Assembly: GCF_002878395.1 (NCBI RefSeq)
Contig: NC_061118.1
Coordinates: 85,458,803-85,522,802, forward strand
Reading direction: 5' to 3'
DNA length: 64,000 bases
DNA from: Capsicum annuum
Lineage: Eukaryota > Streptophyta > Magnoliopsida > Solanales > Solanaceae
The notes under the pieces were generated by a model. The model made no database searches, was not told where the DNA came from, and saw only the letters and a program-made list of their open reading frames with translations. Shown in pieces: positions 48,478 through 60,734 of this stretch (within the stretch, counting starts at the first letter, position 1; every line of letters begins with the position of its first letter). A program made the position numbers and the translations under genes.

Positions 48478-50895
48478 TGTAACACCCTGTGCTTTTTCTT
48501 AGCTTAAAATTTATCCCTAGAATGTTAAATACTTACTTTAAAAATGAATACACTTTTATACATATAGAATTTTCAAGATTTTGAATTTTCATTGTGTGGA
48601 AAATTTAATAAGCTTTCCATCGATACCAAATTTACCCAAATCCGACACTCGGTGAAGGAGTTATAGCATTTTTAAGTTGCTAGTGTGTCACCTAGACTCT
48701 CAGCGCGTCGCGGAGCTAAGCAAATTGGCAGTTGTCAAGTTTCAGTGAGACTCCGTGATTCCACCATACTGCGGAGGAGTCTCATTTCATAATTTTCAAT
48801 TTCCAGCAAGCCTACGTGATAGTGGTTTGTTGCGCTAATGGCTAAATTGGCAAAACTATAGGGCACCGTGATGGTGGTGCATCGCGTTGCATGCCCAGTT
48901 CCCATTCGTCAGTTTTTGGTGAGCCACCGTGATAGTGACGCGTCACAGCGGCATGGTAAATTGGGATTTTTGTTCTTTCCCAATTTTGATTAGAAATTTA
49001 AAAGGGGCATTTTGGTCAATTTCCAAGGCCCCAATCCGTCCAAACATAAGATTTAAGCTTATTCTAAGCACTTTAGACTCATTATTCACCATTCTGTTCT
49101 AAAGAAAAACCCTAGAAATCAAAAGCCCCTTCTCCAAGAAACCAAATTTCACCATAGATTCTCCAAGAAAACTTTAGATGGAGAATTCCCAAGACAAGAT
49201 ATTCAAGATCTCATCTCCAAAACATCAATAGGGATCCAACATTCAAGTTTTCCATCAAAGATCACAAATTAAGGCATGTGGGGTTTGAAGAAGGATAATT
49301 ATTTTATCTTTGTACCCAAAACTTTATTTTAATTATAAATTTACTACAATTTATGAGATTTTCCATGATTTAGAAGTTGAATTACATGACTATATTCATA
49401 TTTCAACACATTATGCAGAATTTCCAAATTTTATGATGAATTTTGAGTGTTTAAAATTATCAAGCATGAATTTTAAGATGTTTTGACATGAGATTCATGC
49501 ATGGGTTATCATCCCAAGATTGAATATTAGTATTTCAAAAAATATGATGCTTTAAACATTCTACTATCAGATTATTTTCAGATTTTCAGTAAAACTATGA
49601 TCTTTCAATCATCAGATTAGCTATGGAATCCACTTTTCAAATTATTACAGATTTTATCAGATCAATGCATAATTGGTTTTAGATAAACCCTTATTCTAGT
49701 TTTAAAGTGGATTTCCAACAGAATGAGTATAGCAAAAAAAAAGAGTAGTATTTAGCACCGAGCGGGAAGTGTGGCTTTAGCACATCCTACTTCCACAGAA
49801 CTACGTAGTCAATGTAGGTTCGGATTATAAGATTATTCCATTTCTATATGGATGACAAATTTAGCTTGTGATCGATCACATGGGTAGGTTATACTCCCTG
49901 ACAAGAGTATGACACCTCTCCCTAACGTGAGATTTCTTCCTTAGAAGGAAAAGACGTTAGACTCCATGTTAGCTCACATGGTTTATGTCGGTTAAGAGAA
50001 CCTCGCTGCTAATCAAAGTAATAGTTTTCAAAATAGTTTTAAACTATTTTCTTTCAGATAAGAGATAAAGTATTCTCCTTAATAGTAAAAGAAGAACAGA
50101 AAAGCTTTTAGAGAACTAAGTGTAAAGGCTCACAAGTTTTACTCAGATTATATCTTACAGAAAAGATAATAGCTACAGATTTCATCTTTCAGATTTCAGA
50201 TTTAGTAGTGAGTCCTTCTACACTTAGAAAGAATGATTTGAAGGGAGAATACAAGTATAATTTTTAGAACTAAATGTTATGGCTCACAAGATTTATAAAG
50301 TATGTTTTGCTTCATATTGCCACATATTTCAGTATTTTAGATATTCCAGCTTAAGTGAGTCATTTACGTTTAGCATGCATGGTTTTATAAATTATGATGA
50401 TGAGATAATATTTTACTTATGCATTTCACTCTCATATACTCTGTACATCCTCAAAGTATTGATCCACATATATGTCTATTTGCTATATTGACTCATAATG
50501 TAGGTACGAGTTGTAGCACGCAAACCATATTCAGATAGCTTGCAGATTCCAACCAGCAGATGACGAGTCCTCCTACTTTGGGGACTTTAGTTAGATGTTA
50601 TTTATGTATTTTACTTCCTTACTCTCATTTATTGATTAGTGATGGTTGAGGTCGCGTCCTAGCTATTTATAATCAGTATATTAGAGGCTTCACAGATGTC
50701 AGTTAGAGTCAGTTATATTCTTAGTCCCTTTTTTAGATTTTATCAGAATGTAAAAGTTGTATTGATATTGTATTTTTTCTAGATTCCATCATTATTTAGT
50801 TGCTTATGAGTTATGCCAGTAGAAGGGTTAGCTTGGGATCACTTGTGGCCCTAAGCACCGTGTGATGTCTCAGGATAGATTTTCGGGAAGTTACA
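48478..50895 (+). mobile_element. S, solo LTR of a Gypsy element
   Basis: 2418 bp, begins TGTAACACCCTG and ends GAAGTTACA. Perfect target duplication GCATC at 48473-48477 and 50896-50900. No primer site or internal sequence follows, so the rest was removed, presumably by LTR-LTR recombination. U3 has GCGCGTCGCGG, GTGACGCGTCAC and related CG-rich palindromes (48700-48960). Layout resembles E's LTR (the CAGCACCGAG/AGCACCGAG and ACTACRTAG blocks), so it is a related family. Confidence 0.92.
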
Positions 50896-51540
50896 GCATC
50901 CAAGGCTGCTAAAGCGTCACAAGGTCTCTACAACGACGATCACTTAAGAGACTTCACCAGAAATTGAGGTATCAAATTTTGGTATATCCAAATGGACTTC
51001 GATTGAGTACACAAAATTCATTCAAACCTCATATGCACAAATAAACTATGATACCAAACCAAATTTGACATTCTATACTCAACGAACCCATCAAAACTGT
51101 CATCCAAAATTATTTTGATTAATTGTGGGTCCCATACCTAGTTATGGAATCAAATTCTACCTAATAGCCTAAAACGAGTTTGGAATTCTCAAAACCTAGA
51201 CCAAGGGTCCCCAAGCCTAAAATTAACGTTTTATAGCTCATGGCATTATCAAATTTATCATCCAAGGTTATTTACTAGGATTTTTATTGCAATATAAATT
51301 CCTTAACAACAAAATCTCCAAAATAGGGAAATGAGCCAAAAATTTAAATAAACAGTCCAATAATCAAACTGTCGGTTCCTACAAGTCATAAATGACTTAT
51401 AGCCATTATGGGAAGGCTCGAAATACTAGAAATTCACAGAAATCAAGAAAATAACTTGAAGGGTCATTATAATATCAACTACTAAAAAGACTTTCATTCA
51501 TGAAGGAAAAAAAAAGAATCGCAAAGGAAAGGGACTTTAA

Positions 51541-51826
51541 TCCAATTTCTATAGCCCAAGGTAAATACCACATTAATCCACTGAATCCAGTACTAAAAGA
51601 AATCATCGATGGGGGTACTCATATATATATATATATATATATCCAATTTCTATAGCCCAAGGTCAGTACCACATTGATCCACTAAATCCAGTACTAAAAG
51701 AAATCATCTATAGGGGTACTCATATATATATATATATATATATATATCCAATTTCTATAGCCCAAGGTCAATACCACATTGATCCACTAAATCCAGTACT
51801 AAAAGAAATCATCTATAGGGGTACTC

Positions 51827-51880
<54 letters not shown>

Positions 51881-51888
51881 TTGTGTGT
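51541..51888. repeat. Three-copy 101-105 bp tandem repeat plus (GT)n
   Basis: Units begin TCCAATTTCTATAGCCCAAGG at 51541, 51642 and 51747. Each unit ends in (AT)n of increasing length; the last runs into (GT)n at 51848-51888. Units 2 and 3 differ at about one base outside the AT run; unit 1 is more diverged. Confidence 0.92.
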
Positions 51889-52149
51889 AACTCTATACAA
51901 GGGCATAAAATGATCGGTATAGTGATATCAAAATATACAACCACTGATGGGTATAAAAACCCCAACATAAATTCAAATAGAAGCTCAAAATATAGTTAGT
52001 TGAATTGCACCTAAACTGATAGAGTCTTTAGGTATAGTCTTGACGTGCCCAAAGGAGTATGAATCTGAGCGTGCCCAAACCCATACTGAGCGTTTGAATG
52101 ACCAATAGAGGCACTAAGCTAACTACCTCTAATCGAATATACTGACAAG

Positions 52150-52640
52150 GAATACCATACTAGGGATACTCTTTGGACCAATATCGTTCTCTCTAGAGTC
52201 ATAACAAACCCCTGAAGCTCTAACCTAACAAGAAACATGAATTGTTCCTAATTGGCTAACCAAATGACACCTAGGACACTCTCTACTTAAATGATCATCC
52301 TCCCTACAATCATAACATACCTTAGGATCTCTAGGCTGGCAAGTAACATGTGCGAATATATCTAAACAACCAACCCATGCTTGGGGCATTCCCTTGACTA
52401 ATGACCAACCTCTCTACACTTCAAGCATGCCCCTCATAATCTTTGATGCACTGCACCTACTGACCCAGATCAGCACCATAAACTAAAGACCTAAATTAAA
52501 TAACTTACATTGTTTAACCAGAATTCTGTCCATTGAGGCCACCATGATCTACTTAAGAGCTCATAATTTAAGGTGGTACTTGTAAGGGCCTAACAGGTGG
52601 AAAGTGATGCAGACCTCTACTGTAAGGATTACTACCTCCA
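52150..52640 (-). pseudogene. F gag remnant with zinc knuckles
   Basis: Minus-strand reading gives a Gly/Ser/Pro-rich stretch (SSGGSNPYSRGLHHFPPVRPLQVPP at 52540-52640), then ACLKCREVGH and SRECPKH (52383-52435), and in another frame CYDCREDDHLSRECP (52272-52320). Both have C-x2-C-x4-H-x4-C spacing. A third, CYDSREND at about 52190, has lost a Cys and the His. Frameshifts separate them. This is the nucleocapsid end of a Gypsy gag; nothing else of the gene is recognisable. Confidence 0.7.
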
Positions 52641-52944
52641 GATGAAATAAGTCTGGAAATATCAGAAACTGAGTCAAGGGTCTCCCTAGCCTAAAATAAA
52701 TATTTTGGAGTTGATGGCACTATAAAATTTCTCATCCAAAATTATTTACTAGGAGTTTTTGTCAAAAATAAATTCCATAACAATAAAAGCTTCAAATAGG
52801 GAAGTGAGCCTAAAATCCAAATGAACTGTTCGATAATTAATCTGATTATTTTGGCAAATCATAAATGACATGTAACCACTATGGAAATGCTCAAAATACT
52901 AGAAATGTATGAAAACTAAGAAAATGATATTGAGGGTCATTACA

Positions 52945-53960
52945 ATCTTGTAATTTGGATTTTTGATGATGAACTCATTTAGAAAGTTTGCATTATGTCT
53001 CTATTCCTTGATATATTAGTGGTTGGATATTCACGGGAAGTAGCCGACTCTTGTATTACTATAGTTTATTTTGTGTCGGCTGGCTCTATGGTTTTTAGCA
53101 GTGACTTTAATCAGATAATCATTCACCTATTCATCATCAAAACTCATACTCATATGGATAGGATTAGATTTATCAAAAACCATATGCATAATTCTTCAAA
53201 ACTTAAGGCTTTTTTATTAAAGGCTCTATATGCACAGCTAGTAGGAGAGTGTCTAATAAAAATACCTTTGCCACTCTCGGTATAAAATCTCCCTAGATCA
53301 TTCTTAGCATTATTATGGATCAAGCACTTACAATCGAATAGATAAAAATAGTTGATATTAGACTTGTTTCCTCTCAAGAGTTTATAAGGTTTTTTTTTGT
53401 ATTAACCTAATTAGGAATCTATTAAGAATATGACATATTGTGCTTATTGATTCTGCCCAAATATGATTAGGTAGGCTTTATTCTAGCAGCATAGTTCTGG
53501 CAATTTCTTGAAGAGGTTTATTCTTTCATTCAATGACTTTATATTGTTCAGGTGAGCATAGTGATAGAAGTTTTGAGTGTACCCATTTTGTCCACAAATT
53601 CAAAAGCTTTATTCTCAAATTATCCATCATGATCACTATAGATAGTGGATATAAAGTATCCTGCTTCTCTTTGAACTCTTCTACAAAATATTCCAAAATT
53701 AGTGGATATTTCATGCTTTTGAGAACAAAACATTACCCAAGTAAATCGAGAGAAATCATTGCAAATAATAAAAGAATATATTTTTCCAGCAATACTAGCG
53801 GTGTTGGTGGGTCCAAACAGATTCATGTGGAGAGTTTAAAGTGGCTTAGATGGTTAACAGTGTTCTTGACTTTGAATGATGTTCGAGTCTGCTTACCAAG
53901 TTGACAAGCATCACAAATATGATCCTTTTCAACCTTAAGTTTAGGCTGAACTTTAACCAA
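52945..53960 (-). pseudogene. L Copia integrase pseudogene
   Basis: Down from 53950: VKVEKDHICDACQLGKQTR-like GAG-pre-integrase end; then MNLFGPTNTASIAGKIYSFIICNDFSRFTWVMF (53720-53826, first catalytic Asp region), CRRVQREAGYFISTIYSDHDG (second Asp, near 53625), and the C-terminal linker NINYFYLFDCKCLIHNNAKNDLGRF, YRAFNKKALSFEE (53150-53377). This is the integrase of a Ty1/Copia element. RT and RNase H, expected next, are cut off by F at 52944. Confidence 0.82.
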
Positions 53961-54520
53961 ATCAAGTTTTCATAGCTTATCGATAGCATGCATACTTACA
54001 TGTCCAAGCTTTCTATGCCACAACTAAGGATCACAGGTTTGAAAAATAGATAAGATAAAACAGGTAAATCAATATTATTTAAAACATAGGTATAATCAAC
54101 CCAATCACCGATAAGGGTGATATTCTTTGTTGCATTACTTATGGTGCATTTAACAGCACTGAATAATACATCAAATCTAGAATCGCAAAGCTGACTGGTG
54201 CTCAACAAGTTATGTTTGAGTTCATCCACTAGGTATACTTTGATTAAATCAAAGAAGGGCTTAATTTTATAAAGCTAACTCTCAAAACTTTAGCATTATC
54301 TATGATAATAATAGATCCACCATCTATTTTGTTTATGAAACTAAAACTTCTTTTCTTTCCTGTCATGTTCTTGTAACACCTGTTGTCTGTTACCCATATT
54401 GCATACTTGTAGGTATTTCGATGTGCGTTCCTGCAAAACAAAAAGATTAGTTTTTTTAGGTACCCAAGTGTTCTTGGGTCCGTGAAGGTTATAAATAGTT
54501 TTATTTGGTCACTAAATCCA
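53961..54520 (-). pseudogene. L Copia protease and pre-integrase, pseudogene
   Basis: MDELKHNLLSTSQLCDSRFDVLF at 54160-54229 is the conserved pre-integrase start. The protease site expected as D-S-G-C reads WVTDNRCYKNMTG near 54360-54400: Asp kept, Ser-Gly replaced by Asn-Arg. KIDGGSIIIIDNAKVLRV follows as the usual glycine-rich strand. Not functional. Confidence 0.8.
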
Positions 54521-55128
54521 TATTCCACGAGACTATTGTCTATAGTTATATGATTTATGACCCTTTCTTCTACAACGATAGCAAGTGGGTTTATAATAAG
54601 AGAAATAAGATTTATCATATGCAAATATGTTAGAACCAGACTTGATTATAAAATCATTAAAGATGTGACATAGTGATTTTCTTTTTGAATTATTTAATCT
54701 GACAAAGTTGTAACTTGTGATTTTTTTATGTTGTTAAGTTGCATATTAAGTTTATCAAGTTCTTCTTGAAGTAAGTCAACTTCTATTTGGCTTGCTTCTA
54801 AGAGGATCTTCCAGATCTTTTTTTTCTTGGGCAATTTTGTATTTAAGTGAGTTTTCTAATTTCTCTTTTCTTGCTCAATATTTTTATATTTGTTAATGGC
54901 CTTTCGAAGTTCATCAGTTATCATATAAAGATTCGATTGAAAGATGTTACAATAGTAATAATTGAAGGGCCTTACCTCACTTGATTCTCCTATGGCCATG
55001 AAACACATGTTTTCAATTTTTGTATTATCCTACATTTCATCTTTATCACTCTATGTACCAAAGTTTTGTTTTCTTTAATGATATCCTTCTTAATTTAGGA
55101 CAATTTTGTCTAATATGACCAGGCTTAT
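54521..55128 (-). pseudogene. L Copia gag, 3' part, broken at its zinc knuckle
   Basis: Holds a second knuckle-like motif (TCYRCRRKGHKS, 54535-54580), a coiled-coil region, CFMAIGESSE near 54985 and, at the very end (55090-55128), PGHIRQNC, which is the second half of the first knuckle. The first half is at 60735, on the other side of element D. Confidence 0.8.
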
Positions 55129-55727
55129 TGATAAGAATAAAAAAAGGAAGAATGAGATAAAGAGAAGACAAAGAAAAAGGATATGTGGAATTATCGAGAT
55201 TTTAATGAATTTACGAGCAGAAAAACACTTGATACCATAACCTCTCAATTGAATCCAACCAAACAATAATAAATCTTACTCAATCAAAGACGAGACAACC
55301 AAATTGAATCCACAAAAAAAAGACTCAATAATTGATTACGCGAAAGAAGTTAACACGAGCAATATCGAGAATCCACCCTAATCACTCAACTATAATTAAG
55401 AACTACTTGATTAATCTAATGCAAGACTTCACCTAGAAACTACAAGCTTAAAAGCTCTCAATTCATCATAAACATCGTAAACTAAGAAACAAAATAGATA
55501 AGGTAACTATTTCTCGTTATTTCCCATGCAAAAATAACCAACAAAAATAGCCTCAAAGGGGCTACTATAGGAAATAACCCGCAAGGCCTCTTATTGATTG
55601 ACCAATTAGCATCTTGATCACCTATGGCCTTGTGTCTGTATTTCTCCGTGACTTTCTTCGAGCCCTAAGCTATCATCCATATCTAGAATCCTTTCCTAAT
55701 GTGTCCACCCTAATCATACACGTATCA
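55129..55727 (-). repeat. D 3' LTR
   Basis: 599 bp, minus-strand start TGATACGTGTATG at 55727, end TTCTTATCA at 55129. Aligns throughout with 60131-60734. Confidence 0.9.
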
Positions 55728-57290
55728 TCCTCCCCTTCTTCAACAGAATCCATTCTCCAATCCAAACCTTGCAAAAATATGAAAAAGGCAAACAACATAT
55801 ATATTCTTATAGCATGAGGGTTAGCATAAGGGATATCAACCATACCAACTTGACAAAGAGGAACACATTTGAAATACAACCAACTATCCTTTGTATTAAA
55901 AAATATCCATTCATCATATTAGGTACAATGGAATTGGTCATAAGCAACATCATGAGGCAAGGAAACCACAAAGGACTTAATGACATCACAAATCCCAAAA
56001 AATGATATCACATATGATTTAGGAGCCATAAGACACAATTGTTTCATCATATCACAATAATACCACACCAAAAATGGTGCAATCACCCATAAGGATTCAT
56101 TTGTGTCAAAGAAGTAAAAGACCAATATATCTCTACCTCCATACAAAATAAATCTTATACCATCATGGGTATCTACATAGGAAAAGAGGTAGTAGAGAAA
56201 GGTGTTAAGCTCACTATTCTCATCTAGGGCATGCCTAAAGATAAGAATACCAATACATAAGAATAAATATTTTAAGTACACATACTACTAGAATGGTTAA
56301 GGGATATATTAGAAGTCAAATTACTCCATATGAAATGGTACTCCCAATGGGATAGGGTCCTTCCAATCATAGTACCAAGCATGCTTTCAAAAGTCCCTTT
56401 GAAAACTCAACTTGTCCAACCCTTTAAAGGTGACAAGGAGTCCTTAATATCCATGGATTCTTTAAAAACAAATAAACAATGTGGAATCCACTAGTTGTAG
56501 TCCACACAACTTAAGCACAAATGTGTAAAACAAGGATGCAAATATCTAGGAAACTCCAAAAATAAGCAATGACACATTTGCCTTGGGATGCCTTGGGATT
56601 CACAAGCATGAGACCATTTTTGAGAAAAGGGTCATCATATGCAAATAAGTAATAAAGAAAAGTACAAAGGACAATCAACTCATCCCATGGGCTTCCAATT
56701 ATATATACATAATTTAAGGCTTGAATATTAACAATGAGGTACTTAAAGTTTGGAACACGAGGACAAAATAACGCATTTCAAGTAGACTTTATTATCTTTT
56801 GTCAAACAAACTCCTACAAGGAGTGGATCAATAATTGGAGAGATGTTTTTTAATATATTGAAGGAACTATAGTATGCACTTTCTATGTTCACAAATCTTA
56901 GCATGCTCCTAAGAATACATCCTAACACCTCAACTTGTCTAATAAAATAAGTGTGACAAGGAGTAGAATACATAAATTGGGCTTCACAGATACACCATGG
57001 ATTCCTTCTGAAACAACAAGTATAGTTGGCATTACAAACATGATACTCACGTAAATTAACCACAGACATAACCAACCATAAATATATTGGAACTACATCA
57101 TTCTCACGGTAGGGTGTGAGGTCATATAATTTTAAAAACATACCCACCATAGGAAAATCTCATTATGACTCCAAGGATTGCTTGAAATAGGAGGGAATAG
57201 GTACATACCTTGGAAACAAGGGTTGGAGCTTATTTTCTTATCTAGTACACATGTTTCACAAGGATCATTCACCCATATCTTTGTAGGAGG
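55728..57290 (-). other. D polypurine tract and unrecognised, partly open segment
   Basis: GTTGAAGAAGGGGAGGA (minus strand, 55728-55744) is the polypurine tract. Upstream of it, two minus-strand frames are open for 120 and 135 codons (55919-56281 and 56743-57150). They are hydrophobic, Cys- and Tyr-rich and match no pol domain. The peptide pattern TFLYYLF(S/A)Y occurs twice, near 56180 and 56660, suggesting a diverged internal repeat. It could be captured host sequence, a family-specific extra region, or merely stop-poor decayed DNA. Confidence 0.5.
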
Positions 57291-57822
57291 TTCCTTGGTA
57301 GGTAACTCCCCTTCTTAAGTTAATTTTTTCTCTACCTTCTCACATTATTCTTGTCTCTTAAGTTCTTCAAAAAAACTCTCTTATTATTTTTTAGTCCTTA
57401 CTCAGTTGATAGGGTGTTAATAGAACAAGAGTGTGCCATCATCCTCTAAATACAAATGAGTATTTATTGGACTCTACTTGATATCAAACACCTCTATCGA
57501 CTAGCCAAGTTCAACCAAATAATATATGACAAGATTGCATGAGCAAAATATATAACACCTCATCTCGATACTTGCCAATGTTAAAATATATGACCACGTG
57601 CTTGGCTACCTCTACTTCATCATTCTTAATGAGCCATTGATTTTTGTATGGTTTGGGGTGTCTTTGTATATGAAGCTTTACTCTATCAAACATAGTACAA
57701 CTTACCATATTAGTACTACTCTTACCATCAATGACCAAGGAATATACCTGATCCATCATCTTGAACCTTGCATGAAATAGGTTCATACTTTGATTAAGTT
57801 TCTCTTTCAAAAGACCCCTCAT
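57291..57822 (-). pseudogene. D protease pseudogene
   Basis: Open 57511-57822: YSLVIDGKSSTNMVS is the retropepsin site (family D-G-G-S; here D-G-K-S), then RHPKPYKNQWL and VVIYFNIGKYRDEVLYILLMQSCHILFG as in CRM/Galadriel-type proteases. Beyond 57511 the frame has stops but keeps NKYSFVF and TLVLLTPYQLS-like sequence (57400-57460). RT should begin below about 57290 and is absent. Confidence 0.8.
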
Positions 57823-58745
57823 GATTCACTTTAGATCATAAGAAGAGTTCAAACCCTTCTTCGATTGCTCATATACATTTGAGGTTACTTCATCATGCTT
57901 AACCTTAGGCTCACTACAACCATTCCCAACCTCATACTCTATTATATTTTTAGCATAAGGTCTACCACAAAAGATCATATTTGACCTTCTTTATGGATAT
58001 TCTCAAGCAATATGACCTTCACCTTGACATTTATAACATTTATAAAAGGAAAATAAGATTGAGGTATATTATGCTTACTTCTATAGGCTTGATCTTCCCC
58101 TTTTGTAGTTAGCTTGAATAGCTTGACTACCATCTTGGAATATTAGAAGACTCACCATGTTTTCACCCATACCTTGATCCAAAATATTTTGACGACTCTA
58201 TCAATCTTCATACCTTCCTTCACTATCCCTATACCAATCCCTACTATCTTATTTTCATTGTTATTTTATGCCTTGGTGCATACCAGTGCCTTCAGGTCCA
58301 TTCCATCATTCATTTGGGTTAACCCCTTTACATATTTCATCATAAAGAGTGTTTTAAAAATAACATTCTTGGTAGAGTAATTATTGGTAGTGCTGTTAGG
58401 TTGGAACATAGGGTACATTCAAGGACACATATGATATATTTCATAGAGGTGTTTGGTTAACATAGCTTAGGTTTATTTGGAATGTAGTTTGAGGGTAGGT
58501 TTGGTTCCAATTTGGTTGAGGTAGTACAGGTTGCATTCTTGACTCGAGACACTTCTCTTTACTTCACTTTGACTTATTATAGTAAACCTTCTTTCACTCA
58601 TAGTATCCACCCTTCTCACCTTTTCCTTTATACCACCGAACTTGTTATTTGTTTCAACTACCCTTTTATTCACATGGGTCACTCTTCTTGACACATTGGC
58701 TTATGTCCCCTTGTTATTTACCGAGCTTCTTCATCCATGGTTATA
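57823..58745 (-). pseudogene. D gag pseudogene
   Basis: Begins near the minus-strand ATG at 58740 (MDEEAR) followed within a frame change by SRRVTHVNKRVVETNNKFGGIKEKV (58473-58694), a heptad-like N-terminus. Near 57995-58040 the knuckle KCYKCQGEGHIA is followed by a stop and EYP: Cys 4 has become Tyr. The capsid core between them is too short for a full gag, so an internal deletion is likely. Confidence 0.65.
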
Positions 58746-60127
58746 AAGAGAGTGATTATAATTTGTACCTATAAAAACTCAACAGGTGATGTTAGTAATA
58801 AAAGCCTCATATCACTCGTATGTAGCCCTCAACTCACTTCTACGGCTTCTTCCCAAGATTTCTTGTGAACTAGCTTTGCTTTATCAATTCAAGCTCACCT
58901 ATCTTTGTGGTGGAGTGGATTCCTGCGGAACTTGAAATAAGGATGACTTGAATAAAGCTGAAAGGAAGTCAAGAAGTTATCTACAAATTAAGATGAGAAA
59001 GGTAAAAGAAAAACAACACGAAAGAAAATAGACTCATAAAAAACAAAGTAACAAAAGTAGAAAAATTACTTGTGTTGCTTAATTTAATGAATCAAAGAAG
59101 TGATTTTAGGTTTTAAAACTAATTAACAAGTGATTAAATATGTAAATTACTTCTTAATTAGTTAGAAATTGAATGATAAAACTTTTAAGAAAAGAATCAC
59201 AAATTTTGGACTCGTAGAAAATTTTTGAGGCCTTGAAGAAGCTCATCACTTTAAAGGGTTTTGATTTGATGATTAAAAATAGTTTAAGAAGTTATTAAAT
59301 ATATTAGTTACTTGTTAAATATTTGAGTAATTGAAGGATTAAAAAAGAATCATTAAATTCGGAGACTTAGAAAAAATTTTAGGTCCACAAAACTTAGGAC
59401 CCCCCCAAAAAAACTAAGTGTTGAAAATATGCACAATTTGGCCTCTGAAAGTGCCATGCACACACCATGTAGCTCTTGGGGAAGTTGTTACAGCTGTGGC
59501 ACTGAGCTATCAGCCACGTTGGCTCTGCATGGTAGTCAACGATTGACTTTGACCACTAAATGATAACGTGGCATGTCCATGTGGGAATTAATTTCAATTT
59601 TTTAAAAAAATTTCCACAAGTGGAGCCACTAACACTTTGACCAACTTTGACTTGAGAATTTCGGATCAAATTGTACCTTTTTTATCTTTTTCTCCTAGAA
59701 CAAGATGAATTTGCTCAAGAACACCAACAAAAACCCCAATCTTCACAACTTCATTTCTTCATTTCAACTCCAATTCAATGAAATTTTCACCTACGTATTC
59801 CTCTCAATGCCAAGAATAAACCCTACTAATATTTGGTCTTCTAAACTAAGCCAAAAAGAAACCCACTTTTCAATTTTCACAAATTTTCAAAGCTCAAAAC
59901 CCTTCAATGGTATCTTCACATTTATACTCCCAAATCAAGTGAAATTTGAGATTTAGGCTCAAAATATACTATAAAGTCAAAATCTAATGTCAAAAATAAC
60001 AAATAAAAATAAAGTAATTTCTAGATTTTTATGGGATTTTTAGAAGTTTTTTTTTTGGATTTTTGAAGAGATCGAAATCCCAAGATTAAGATTTGTGAAA
60101 ACAAACCTTACCCTGCTCTGATACCAA
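58746..60127 (-). other. D leader and primer binding site
   Basis: TTGGTATCAGAGCAGGG (minus strand, 60111-60127) is a very well kept tRNA-Met primer site. The 1.3 kb leader is non-coding. It contains TTGACTTTGACC and TTTGACCAACTTTGAC clusters (59535-59655) and a GCCACGTTGG motif; significance unknown. Confidence 0.7.
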
Positions 60128-60130
60128 AAT

Positions 60131-60734
60131 TATAAGAATCAAAAAAGAAAAAAAAAAGAAAAAAGAAAAGATAAAGAAATAGGATATGTGGAATTATCTA
60201 GATTCTAACAGATTTACAAGCAACAAAGGACTTGATTCCACCTCTTGATTAAATCCAATCAAATAATAATAAATCCAAATCAATCAAAGATGAGACAACT
60301 AATTTGAATCTACAAAAAAAAAGACTCGATGATTGATTAAGTGAAAGAAGTTAACACGAGCAATATCAGGAATCCACCCTAATCATTCAACTATAATTAA
60401 CAACTAATTGATTAATCTAATGCTAGGCTTCACCTAGAAACTACAATCTTCAAAGCTCTTAATTCATAAAAAAAAATCATAAACTAAGGAAAAAAAAAAG
60501 GCTAAGGCAACTATTTATAGTTATTGCCTTTGCAAAATAACATATTACAAAAATAGCCCAAAAGTGGCTACTTTAAGAAATAACCCACAAGTGCCCTTCT
60601 TTATTAACTAATTAGAATCTTTATCACCTACGACCTTGTGTCTTTATTGCTTTATGACTTTCTTTGGACTCCAATCTATCATCTATATATAGAAGCCCAT
60701 CCTACTGTGCCCCGCATTAATCATGCTCATATTA
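60131..60734 (-). repeat. D 5' LTR
   Basis: 604 bp. TATAAATA on the minus strand at 60512-60519 is a candidate TATA box. The minus-strand start reads TAATATGAG where the 3' LTR has TGATACGTG. Confidence 0.9.

Larger units (their letters stand above)
50896..52944 (-). mobile_element. F, decayed Gypsy element (5' part and LTR start)
   Basis: Two copies of one LTR start: 51178-51471 and 52645-52944, both ending (plus strand) GGGTCATTAYA and sharing TTATTTACTAGGA and TCATAAATGAC blocks. Minus-strand order is therefore truncated 5' LTR, gag remnant, 3' LTR. The 3' LTR continues below 51178 and across S. F lies inside Copia element L: L sequence starts right after 52944. Confidence 0.65.
55129..60734 (-). 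mobile_element. D, Gypsy element with gag-protease and an unrecognised segment, 5.6 kb
   Basis: LTRs of about 600 bp at 55129-55727 and 60131-60734, tRNA-Met primer site at 60111-60127, polypurine tract at 55728-55744. Flanks CTTAT and TTTAC are a target duplication with two changes. Gag and protease are of the same chromovirus group as I (CRM/Galadriel-like). RT, RNase H and integrase are absent; 55745-57290 holds other sequence instead. It sits inside Copia L's gag. Confidence 0.9.

Noticed and set aside
53533..53904. 123-codon open frame on the + strand
   Set aside because: Antisense shadow of the Copia integrase core, which matches well on the minus strand.
59705..59956. Possible host exon on the + strand (83 codons)
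   Set aside because: Inside D's leader, with no splice-site pattern, homology or downstream exon that I can see.
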